Shown: positions 1-5,472, counted from the stretch's first letter. The stretch: 6,894 nucleotides of DNA from Gemmatimonadota bacterium (GCA_002731735.1 PCCM01000083.1:22120-29013), one strand, 5' to 3'. A program made the numbers and translations. Notes: generated by a model not told the origin, from the sequence alone.

Positions 1-222
1 AGGAGGAGAGACGCCGGATCAACCGCACAACCGCCATGTGCCCACGGACAGGAAGGGAATGACCTTACAAGTTGAAGGGTTGCGGTGGCACGACCCCATC
101 TCCGTTGTTGGAACTCCTAGCTGTAGCGAATGCTATGGCGGGTCGCTCCGCCTAGGAGCTGGGCCCGTGGCATCCGCAACGCGGCCCACCCCCCTTTCCG
201 ATCACCCTCCTGGGATGGGGCG
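1..222. other. Leader region upstream of ccmA, no confident gene
   Basis: No convincing gene is visible here. Three weak possibilities exist. One + frame is open from base 2 to a TGA at 224-226, but its codon use and residue mix (many Pro, Gly, Ser, Thr) do not look like a conserved protein. Another + frame is open from the left edge to a TGA at 60-62 and could be the last 19 codons of an upstream gene. On the - strand an ATG at 37-35 opens a frame to the left edge (beginning MAVVRLIRR), which could be the start of a divergent gene but has no clear ribosome binding site. The edge is too close to choose. The stretch from about 100 to 222 most likely holds the ccm operon promoter and leader. 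Confidence 0.4.
108..136 (+). promoter_or_regulatory. Candidate promoter of the ccm operon
   Basis: TTGGAA (108-113, four of six matches to the -35 consensus) is followed after 17 bases by TGCTAT (131-136, three of six matches to the -10 consensus, keeping the key T..-AT positions). Transcription would begin near 143, downstream of the in-frame ATG at 130, which agrees with choosing the TTG at 223 as the ccmA start. The match is weak and found by eye; the real promoter could lie further upstream, outside the window. Confidence 0.25.
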
Positions 223-936
223 TTGAGCTTCGGGCTGGAGGCGGTGGATCTCGTCCGTAGTTTCGGCGGACTCCGTGCAGTCGACGGCGTAAGCTTCCAA
301 CTCGAGCCCGGTGAGTTGCTCACCGTCTTCGGACCCAACGGGGCTGGGAAAACCACGCTTCTTCGAATGCTGGGCGGCGTGATGAAGCCGAACTCTGGAC
401 AGGTTCGTGTGGCGGGAGAACCGGCGGATGTGGCGAGCCGGGACTGGAGACACCGGGTCGGCATCGTATCCCACCAGTCGCTGTTGTACGGTCAGCTCAC
501 CACCACCGAGAATCTACTCTTCTACGGCCGGCTGTTCGGCCTCAGGCACCTGAAGACACGGATTCCCGAACGATTGGAATCGGTGGGGCTCTCGGATCGG
601 GCACACCAGCCGGCGCGGGAGCTTTCTCGTGGGCTCAAGCAGCGGTTGGCGCTCGCTCGGGCGCTCCTCCATGACCCCGAGGTGGTGCTCCTGGACGAGC
701 CTTACACGGGACTCGATCCCCACGCATCGGCCGTGCTCCGGGAGCAGCTCGCATCGCTGAAGGATGGGCACCGAACCGTCGTTATCGTAACGCATAACAT
801 CAAGCAGGGATTGGAGTTGTCAGATCTAGTTGCGATTCAGGTTCAAGGACGTTTCTCGTCAGTGACAGACGCGGCGAGCCTGGATCTCGCTGGATTTGAG
901 AGGCTGTACCACGCCACGGTGGAGGATCCGGCATGA
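223..936 (+). CDS. ccmA: Haem exporter / cytochrome c maturation ABC ATPase CcmA
   Basis: Cytoplasmic ATP-binding subunit of the CcmAB transporter; in System I maturation its ATP hydrolysis releases haem-loaded CcmE from the CcmC complex. From the TTG start it is 237 residues, normal for the family. Visible motifs are Walker A GPNGAGKTT (37-45), the Q-loop Gln at 85, an ABC signature LSRGLKQR (134-141), Walker B VVLLDEP (154-160) with catalytic Glu159, the D-loop GLD (163-165) and the switch His191. An in-frame ATG at 130 would add 31 residues rich in Arg, Pro and Trp that do not resemble the family, and it has no Shine-Dalgarno; TTG has a G-rich stretch (211-220) before it and begins where the ABC fold normally does. 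The end overlaps ccmB by four bases (ATGA). The signature departs from LSGGQ. Assignment as CcmA rather than a generic ABC ATPase rests largely on the ccmB and ccmC neighbours. Confidence 0.92.
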   Translation: MSFGLEAVDLVRSFGGLRAVDGVSFQLEPGELLTVFGPNGAGKTTLLRMLGGVMKPNSGQVRVAGEPADVASRDWRHRVGIVSHQSLLYGQLTTTENLLFYGRLFGLRHLKTRIPERLESVGLSDRAHQPARELSRGLKQRLALARALLHDPEVVLLDEPYTGLDPHASAVLREQLASLKDGHRTVVIVTHNIKQGLELSDLVAIQVQGRFSSVTDAASLDLAGFERLYHATVEDPA

Positions 937-1613
937 GGACCTACATCGGCCTCGTGTGGGCCATCGCGCGCAAGGATCTATTGGTCGAGTTTCGAACCCT
1001 CGAGCGGCTTATTGCCATGGGGGCGTTCGTGGTCTTGATTGGCATCCTCTTCAATTTTTCGATCGACACCACGGTGGTGCGGCCCCAGGACATCGCCGCC
1101 GGACTGATCTGGATGACCATCATCTTCGGCGGAATGCTCGGGATGGGCAGGACGTTTTCGCTGGAGGAACAGGATGGCGCGCTCACCGGAATTCTCCAGA
1201 GCCCCATCCCCCTCGATGCCCTCTACCTAGGCAAAGTTCTTGGGAACTTCGTCTTGCTGTCGGTGATGGTGGCCCTGGTGTTCTTGGTGTTCGGAATGTT
1301 CTTCGGCCTGACTTTCGCGGGGAGTCTGGTCAGCCTGGTTGGGGTCGTGGCCTCGGGTGTACTAGGTTTCGTGGCACTGACTACGCTGTTCAGTGCGATG
1401 GCGACCCGAAGCTCGATGGGAGAGGGCCTTCTTCCGGTGCTCATCTTTCCTCTTCTGGTTCCCGTCATAGTTTATGGGACCACGGCGACGAACCGGTTGT
1501 TTGCGGGCCGGCCCTTCGCGGAAGTCGACGGAAATTTGAGGATGCTGGCGGCCTTCGCGATCGGTTCCACGGTCGTGTGCGCTTGGTTGTTCCGGTTCGT
1601 GATCGAGGAGTAA
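933..1613 (+). CDS. ccmB: Haem exporter membrane subunit CcmB
   Basis: Integral inner-membrane partner of CcmA. At 226 residues it matches the usual CcmB size. Six hydrophobic segments can be seen at roughly 25-43, 53-71, 103-127, 130-155, 164-183 and 203-222, as expected for the family. The loop at 73-101 (RTFSLEEQDGALTGIL, then SPIPLDALYLGK) is the typical conserved cytoplasmic loop of CcmB, likely contacting CcmA, and GLLPVLIFPLLVPVIVYG (165-182) is the second recognisable block. GGAGGA at 921-926 sits six bases before the ATG, and the start overlaps the ccmA stop as ATGA, so the two are probably translationally coupled for equal subunit amounts. Nothing is truncated. The product is recognised from length, topology and these motifs. 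Confidence 0.93.
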   Translation: MRTYIGLVWAIARKDLLVEFRTLERLIAMGAFVVLIGILFNFSIDTTVVRPQDIAAGLIWMTIIFGGMLGMGRTFSLEEQDGALTGILQSPIPLDALYLGKVLGNFVLLSVMVALVFLVFGMFFGLTFAGSLVSLVGVVASGVLGFVALTTLFSAMATRSSMGEGLLPVLIFPLLVPVIVYGTTATNRLFAGRPFAEVDGNLRMLAAFAIGSTVVCAWLFRFVIEE

Positions 1614-1655
1614 GACGCGAATGGAGCGTCCTTCAACAGCTCTCAAGGAGAGTAC

Positions 1656-2372
1656 ATGAGCGAGAAGCAAATCCGATTGGCGATCGGCGTCCTGGGTGCG
1701 CTCGGCGTGGCGATCGTTATCGTGCTCCACTGGATGGTGTTCTTCTGGGTGCCCACAGAGGCCACCATGGGGATCGTCCAAAGGATTTTCTACATCCACG
1801 TCCCGGCCTGGTGGATTGCCTTCCTGGGGTTCGGAATCGTCGCACTTTGTAGCGCGGCGTACCTCTGGTTGGGTGACGAGCGCCTCGATCGCGCGGCCGT
1901 GGCTGGCGCGGAGGCGGGCATGATCTTCACGACCATCGGTCTGCTCACGGGCCCACTATGGGGGCGGGTGGCTTGGGGCACGTGGTGGGAGTGGGAGCCG
2001 AGGCTCACGCTCGCGTTGATACTTTGGTTTATCTACCTGGGGTACTTCATCGTGAGGCGGACGGCGGTGAATCCGGAGCAAGGGAAGCGTTTCGCCGCCG
2101 TAGTCGGGGTCATCGGTGTCCTCGATATCCCATTGATTCACGTCAGCGTCACCTGGCTGCGATCCTTACACCCCGAGGCCGTGATCCTCAATCCCGACGG
2201 TCTTGCCATGGATCTGGACGCGTCGATGGGCGCGACGATCAGCGTTGGGCTCCTCGCCTTCAGCCTGGTCTTCGCTTCTCTTTTCTTGGCGAGGTACACG
2301 GTTGCAGGGTACGAACATGAACTGAACCTTCGGGACGCCGCTCCCGGAGGTATCCAAAGGGCGGAGGCCTAA
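1656..2372 (+). CDS. ccmC: Haem-handling protein CcmC of cytochrome c maturation
   Basis: Inner-membrane protein that binds haem at its periplasmic tryptophan-rich loop and attaches it to CcmE. It has 238 residues and about six membrane segments, the expected architecture. The family's tryptophan-rich motif is WGTWWEWEPRLT (107-118). The two conserved axial-ligand histidines appear to be His48 (in FYIHVPAWW) and His172 (in LRSLHP), by analogy with His60 and His184 of the E. coli protein. The Asp of the classical WWD motif is replaced by Glu here. AAGGAG at 1645-1650 lies five bases before the ATG. A 42-base gap separates it from ccmB and the stop overlaps the next ATG as TAATG. The related CcsA/CcmF families share the Trp motif, but the length and the ccmAB context favour CcmC. 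Confidence 0.94.
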   Translation: MSEKQIRLAIGVLGALGVAIVIVLHWMVFFWVPTEATMGIVQRIFYIHVPAWWIAFLGFGIVALCSAAYLWLGDERLDRAAVAGAEAGMIFTTIGLLTGPLWGRVAWGTWWEWEPRLTLALILWFIYLGYFIVRRTAVNPEQGKRFAAVVGVIGVLDIPLIHVSVTWLRSLHPEAVILNPDGLAMDLDASMGATISVGLLAFSLVFASLFLARYTVAGYEHELNLRDAAPGGIQRAEA

Positions 2373-2605
2373 TGATGGATCAGAGGTGGTTTCGATGGAC
2401 GACGGTTTTCGTGCTAGGGGTCCTTCTCTTGCGGGCCGGCCCGGTGTGGGCGCAAGCGGGAACGGCCCTGGGCAGCCAGACGCTCGGACGCGGCTACTGG
2501 CATGTATTCGCTGCGTACGCCGTCGTCTGGATTCTCGTCCTCGGCTGGGTGATCTCGATCGTCCGGCGGCTTCGGCGGGTCGAGGAGCGCCTCGGCAACG
2601 AGTAG
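2372..2605 (+). CDS. Small CcmD-like haem exporter accessory protein
   Basis: Small membrane protein of 77 residues. In System I, CcmD is a small subunit that helps release holo-CcmE from the CcmABC complex. Residues 1-29 look like a signal peptide or signal anchor (basic WFRW, hydrophobic 11-20, then VWAQA as a possible cleavage site). A transmembrane helix runs from about 44 to 64 (HVFAAYAVVWILVLGWVISIV), followed by a basic, amphipathic tail (RRLRRVEERL, 65-74). The FAAY..VW helix followed by an Arg-rich stretch is the typical CcmD-like pattern. GGAGG at 2363-2367 is four bases from the first ATG and seven from a second ATG at 2375, so the second may be the true start. The frame overlaps the ccmC stop by one base. 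Classical CcmD normally has no cleavable signal, so this belongs to the alternative CcmD-type group; the identification leans on gene position. Confidence 0.75.
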   Translation: MMDQRWFRWTTVFVLGVLLLRAGPVWAQAGTALGSQTLGRGYWHVFAAYAVVWILVLGWVISIVRRLRRVEERLGNE

Positions 2606-2613
2606 GACAGATC

Positions 2614-4020
2614 ATGGCGCAGCGCCGGCCTCGACGCGGACCCGGAAGGCTTCTGGCGGGCGGCCTCCTGGTCGCCCTGATTGCAACTTCCGGCGTTGCC
2701 GGCCAAACGACCAAAGTCCCGAGCACGCTTCGTTATGGTTCGGGACTGATGGATATTCCGGTGGCAGGGGTTCTAGCGAATCGCGCCCTCACCGTCACCT
2801 ACTCCGGTTTCTGGACGAGCAACGATACCGACGTCACGACCGACGACTCGGGTAACGTCACTGGAACTGAGGCGATCCTCGGGGGCTGGAACGGCGATCT
2901 CTCGGCGGCTCTGGGTCTCTTCGATCTCCTTGAGCTCGGGGCCAATCTGCAGTCTCTGGGTGATGCCGCGGAAGGCGGAACCCTCTGGGGAGCCTTTGGT
3001 CGGCTCTCGATTCTGAGCCCTCAGACACAGCCCATCGGATTGGCCGTGGGAGGGCTTTATGCGAGCAGTCCCGACTTCGGCGATGGGATCGGGTACGCAC
3101 CAAACCGTCTCGCAGGGGCCGACCGCCGCGGCCGTGATCAGTTGGGTACTCGCGAGATGAACACAGGGTTTTCGTTCTACGCGGTGGCGGGATGGGATCT
3201 TCCCGGGCTCTCTTCCTCCTTTCTGCCGGATCACGACTTCTCGTTCACGGCAGGTTGGGGAGGCGGGCTATTCAAGGACGGGGACGATCTGGATTGGTAT
3301 GCCTCCGGTGATAGCGGAGGTTGGTTCGCTGGTGTCGCATGGAACCTGGAGTTGGCCGAGAGCCGGATGCTCACCCTGATGAGCGAGTACAATGGGTTCG
3401 ACTGGAACGTGGGGACCCAAGTGGATCTGCGTGGTGTGAGGCTGGGGCTCCATGTACTCGGCGTGAATCACTCGTCGAATACCACTGTGTATCGGAGTAC
3501 AAAGTTCGGCCTCCTCGCTTCCGTGGCCCTCTGTGGACGCGGTCTCTGCCGAGCCTCACTCCGTGACCGTCCCGCCCCCGACGTAGTGGTGTTGCCCGCG
3601 GCCCCCCCCGACACGGTGGTGGTCACGCGCGTCGAGAGGCCTTCGCCGCCCGCTGGAACAGCTTTCGCGCTCTGCCTCTCGACCGGGGATCAGATCGACG
3701 TGCTTCTCACGGTTGCAGGGGACACGCTGGTCGGACCGTCCCAAACGCCGCTGAGAGAACTGCGGCCCACTGTTGTCCTTGCGGGTGTGTACGCGGCCAA
3801 TCGGGGTTGGTTCGAGTCAGGCGAACCCGTCACGTTTGAGGAGCGCCCCTACGGCAGGGCCGGCGCCACTGTTGGCCTGGACTGTGGCGACATTCGGCAG
3901 GTGGGTGAGCATCTTGGGGTGCCACTTTTTGTCATGGGCGTCGGTGGTGCGTCACCGGAGATTCTTTATGTGCCGGTACGCCCCGGGGTGTGGCAGCGCT
4001 ACTCTCTGGATCCGGGATGA
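2614..4020 (+). CDS. Secreted protein, probable outer-membrane beta-barrel with C-terminal domain
   Basis: I do not recognise a named family. The 468-residue product begins with a signal peptide: Arg-rich 4-12, hydrophobic core 13-24, and a likely cleavage after VAG (28-30). Residues about 30-306 contain many short Gly-, aromatic- and Asp/Asn-rich segments with alternating polarity, suggesting an outer-membrane beta-barrel. A Pro/Val linker (317-346, including APDVVVLP and PPDTVVV) leads to a globular C-terminal domain (about 350-468) with Cys354 and Cys424, a possible disulphide; Cys307 and Cys312 lie just before the linker. There is no OmpA peptidoglycan-binding motif and no terminal-aromatic signature. 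The start follows the ccmD-like stop by eight bases, with AGGA (2604-2607) as a modest ribosome site, so it is probably the last gene of the ccm operon. The frame is open upstream to 2386 but that part overlaps ccmD and lacks a signal peptide. A link to cytochrome maturation is only suggested by position. An eight-C run lies at 3602-3609. Confidence 0.7.
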   Translation: MAQRRPRRGPGRLLAGGLLVALIATSGVAGQTTKVPSTLRYGSGLMDIPVAGVLANRALTVTYSGFWTSNDTDVTTDDSGNVTGTEAILGGWNGDLSAALGLFDLLELGANLQSLGDAAEGGTLWGAFGRLSILSPQTQPIGLAVGGLYASSPDFGDGIGYAPNRLAGADRRGRDQLGTREMNTGFSFYAVAGWDLPGLSSSFLPDHDFSFTAGWGGGLFKDGDDLDWYASGDSGGWFAGVAWNLELAESRMLTLMSEYNGFDWNVGTQVDLRGVRLGLHVLGVNHSSNTTVYRSTKFGLLASVALCGRGLCRASLRDRPAPDVVVLPAAPPDTVVVTRVERPSPPAGTAFALCLSTGDQIDVLLTVAGDTLVGPSQTPLRELRPTVVLAGVYAANRGWFESGEPVTFEERPYGRAGATVGLDCGDIRQVGEHLGVPLFVMGVGGASPEILYVPVRPGVWQRYSLDPG

Positions 4021-4096
4021 AGATCCGGAATGACCTGCGCTTCATAGTGAGTCCGATCCTGGTTCGGCCTGGTGCGAGCGTCCCGAAGCGACATTT

Positions 4097-4122
4097 CATG
4101 GCCCGAAGAGGGCATGTATTTT
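4097..4122 (+). terminator. Probable Rho-independent terminator of the ccm operon
   Basis: CAT (4097-4099), a bulged G, and GCCC (4101-4104) pair with GGGC (4110-4113) and ATG (4114-4116) around a GAAGA loop. The stem of seven pairs is followed at once by TATTTT (4117-4122). The stem is short and bulged, so strength is moderate. Its place, about 75 bases after the last gene of the operon and before the recA leader, fits a terminator. Confidence 0.45.
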
Positions 4123-4133
4123 CCGTTGGATGA

Positions 4134-4182
4134 TTGATCTGCCACAACAGGACTTTCGCTTTATCTTCGGGTGTACTAGAAT
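4134..4182 (+). promoter_or_regulatory. Candidate recA promoter region
   Basis: TAGAAT at 4177-4182 matches five of six bases of the -10 consensus and would place transcription start near 4189, giving a leader of about 35 bases. No good -35 sits at the standard spacing: TTTCGC (4154-4159) keeps only the first two T. TTGATC (4134-4139, four of six) is the best -35-like hexamer nearby but is too far from that -10. The -10 is the better supported half; an activator-dependent or non-standard promoter is possible. Confidence 0.4.
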
Positions 4183-4200
4183 AGGTGCCGAAGGTGCCAA

Positions 4201-4215
4201 CTCATCAATTGTGAG
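4201..4215 (+). promoter_or_regulatory. Near-perfect palindrome in the recA leader, possible operator
   Basis: CTCA (4201-4204), one extra T, then the palindromic core CAATTG (4206-4211) and TGAG (4212-4215) form an almost perfect inverted repeat. It ends inside the ribosome binding site AGAGGA (4214-4219), four bases before the recA ATG. recA is usually repressed by LexA, but this sequence does not match the LexA boxes I know (CTGT-N8-ACAG, GAAC-N4-GTTC, GTTC-N7-GTTC), so the binding protein is unknown. It could equally be a small RNA hairpin tuning translation. Confidence 0.3.
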
Positions 4216-4223
4216 AGGACAGA

Positions 4224-5333
4224 ATGGCGACGCAAGAAGGAAACCGTGACACGAGCGACAAGAACTCGAAGGCTCTCACGACGGCCCTCACCCAGATCGA
4301 ACGCGCGCACGGGAAGGGCGCCATCATGTGGATGGGCGGTGATGGCATGAGGGTGGAAATCGAATCGATCTCCACCGGGGCTATCAATCTCGACGCGGCC
4401 ATTGGCATCGGTGGTATCCCGAGAGGGAGGATCACCGAGATCTACGGCCCGGAATCGAGTGGTAAGACGACCCTTTGCCTTCATGTCATCGCCAATGCCC
4501 AGCGGGCGGGCGGAATCGCTGCGTTCATCGACGCCGAGCACGCCTTGGATGTGACGTACTCCCGTAAGCTCGGCGTGGACGTAGACAACCTGCTCGTGTC
4601 CCAGCCCGATACGGGGGAGCAGGCCCTGGAGATTGCCGAGGTCCTGATCCGCAGTAACGCGATCGACGTCGTCGTCATCGATTCGGTGGCTGCCCTGGTT
4701 CCGAGGGCTGAAATCGAAGGCGAGATGGGCGACTCGCACGTCGGTCTCCAGGCTCGGCTGATGAGTCAGGCCCTACGCAAACTCACGGGCGCCGTGGCCC
4801 GCTCCCAGACTTCGGTGATCTTCACCAACCAGATCCGTGAAAAAATTGGCGTCATGTACGGCAGTCCCGAGACGACGTCGGGGGGCCGCGCACTGAAGTT
4901 CTATGCCTCTTTGCGCATGGATATTCGTCGCATCGGCGCCATCAAGGATGGACCGGGTATCATCGGGAATCGTACGCGCGTAAAAGTCGTGAAGAACAAG
5001 TGCGCCCCTCCGTTCAGGCAGGCCGAATTCGACATTCTCTACAACGTCGGAATCAGCCATGAGAGTTTGCTTATCGATATCGGTGTCGAGGAGGGAATCG
5101 TCGAAAAATCAGGGTCCTGGTACTCCTACGGCGATCTGCGCCTCGGACAGGGAAAAGAGAACGCGAGGGACTTCCTCATGGAAAATCCGGACGTCTTAGA
5201 GGAAGTGGACGCTCGCGTTCGCACCTCGATCGGCTTGGGGGATGATCCGGAGGTCGAGGCGACTTCGGACGAATCTTCCGACGAATCTTTGAACGAAGCT
5301 TTGAAGGAAGCTGCGGTCAGCAGCAGCGGTTGA
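4224..5333 (+). CDS. recA: Recombinase RecA
   Basis: DNA strand-exchange ATPase that forms filaments on single-stranded DNA for recombinational repair and promotes LexA-type repressor self-cleavage. It is 369 residues, slightly longer than E. coli RecA (about 352), and complete with no intein. Walker A is GPESSGKTT (75-83), catalytic Glu105 lies in FIDAEHALD, and Walker B ends at Asp153 in VVVIDSVAAL. DNA-binding loop L1 covers about 163-187 and loop L2 about 201-229, with Gln203 equivalent to E. coli Gln194. Lys257 and Lys259 in VKNK match the inter-subunit ATP-contact lysines. The start has AGAGGA four bases upstream. The C-terminal tail (about 339-369) is acidic and made largely of four degenerate four-residue repeats encoded by a 12-bp tandem repeat. 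Own leader and terminator suggest a single-gene unit. Confidence 0.98.
   Translation: MATQEGNRDTSDKNSKALTTALTQIERAHGKGAIMWMGGDGMRVEIESISTGAINLDAAIGIGGIPRGRITEIYGPESSGKTTLCLHVIANAQRAGGIAAFIDAEHALDVTYSRKLGVDVDNLLVSQPDTGEQALEIAEVLIRSNAIDVVVIDSVAALVPRAEIEGEMGDSHVGLQARLMSQALRKLTGAVARSQTSVIFTNQIREKIGVMYGSPETTSGGRALKFYASLRMDIRRIGAIKDGPGIIGNRTRVKVVKNKCAPPFRQAEFDILYNVGISHESLLIDIGVEEGIVEKSGSWYSYGDLRLGQGKENARDFLMENPDVLEEVDARVRTSIGLGDDPEVEATSDESSDESLNEALKEAAVSSSG
5268..5315 (+). repeat. Four degenerate 12-bp tandem repeats encoding the RecA acidic tail
   Basis: Units are 5268-5279, 5280-5291, 5292-5303 and 5304-5315. The first two are GACGAATCTTCC and GACGAATCTTTG, the third AACGAAGCTTTG, the fourth AAGGAAGCTGCG. 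They encode DESS, DESL, NEAL and KEAA (residues 349-364), with Glu kept at the second place in every unit. Units drift progressively along the array, as expected for an old local duplication. Confidence 0.75.
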
Positions 5334-5335
5334 AA

Positions 5336-5361
5336 CCAAGCCCGACGATCCGGGCTGTTGG
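5336..5361 (+). promoter_or_regulatory. Hairpin directly after the recA stop codon
   Basis: CCAAGCCCG (5336-5344) pairs with CGGGC (5351-5355) and, after a two-base TG bulge, TTGG (5358-5361), around the loop ACGATC. It has nine pairs and begins three bases after the recA stop. No T tract follows, so it is not a classical terminator by itself. It may stabilise the mRNA 3' end or act with the stronger hairpin downstream, with which its arms are complementary. Confidence 0.45.
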
Positions 5362-5377
5362 GAAGTGCCGCATTGAT

Positions 5378-5407
5378 GAGAAAGCCCGGCTGAGGCCGGG
5401 CTTTCTC
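5378..5407 (+). terminator. Strong Rho-independent terminator of recA
   Basis: GAGAAAGCCCGGC (5378-5390) and GCCGGGCTTTCTC (5395-5407) form a perfect 13-bp stem around a TGAG loop. The AAA on the left and TTT on the right give a terminator-like structure that could work in both directions. It lies 44 bases after the recA stop and separates recA from the alaS promoter. Confidence 0.9.
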
Positions 5408-5443
5408 GCGTAATACGACACTGGTGTGGGGCCTGGTTCTGTT

Positions 5444-5472
5444 TTGGGCCGGGCCTGCTGTGTCGTTATAAT
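5444..5472 (+). promoter_or_regulatory. Promoter of alaS
   Basis: A consensus -10 TATAAT (5467-5472) is preceded at exactly 17 bases by TTGGGC (5444-5449), which keeps the essential TTG of the -35. Transcription would start near 5479, giving a leader of about 26 bases before the alaS ATG. Because a strong terminator lies just upstream, this promoter probably drives alaS independently of recA. Confidence 0.7.

Noticed and set aside
896..1852. 318-codon + frame overlapping ccmB and the start of ccmC
   Set aside because: It overlaps two well-recognised genes in another frame and its product is low-complexity, rich in Arg, Gly, Pro and His, as expected for a shadow in GC-rich DNA.
2386..2613. 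Upstream extension of the envelope protein gene to an ATG at 2386
   Set aside because: The extension covers the ccmD-like gene in another frame and would bury the clear signal peptide that begins at 2614.
2623..2650. Arg pairs in the envelope protein signal peptide as a possible Tat signal
   Set aside because: The Arg pairs lack the surrounding S/T-R-R-x-F-L-K pattern, so ordinary Sec export is more likely.
2166..2726. 186-codon - strand frame across ccmC, ccmD and the next gene
   Set aside because: It overlaps three + strand genes with good starts and motifs, and its product is dominated by Arg, Pro and Ser.
4176..4739. 187-codon - strand frame antisense to recA
   Set aside because: Fully explained as a shadow of recA codon bias; no ribosome site or family resemblance.
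5411..5421. TAATACGAC resembling the start of a T7 phage promoter
   Set aside because: Only the first nine bases match; the rest of the phage promoter is lost, and no phage genes are present. It is best seen as chance or as one arm of the inverted repeat near alaS.
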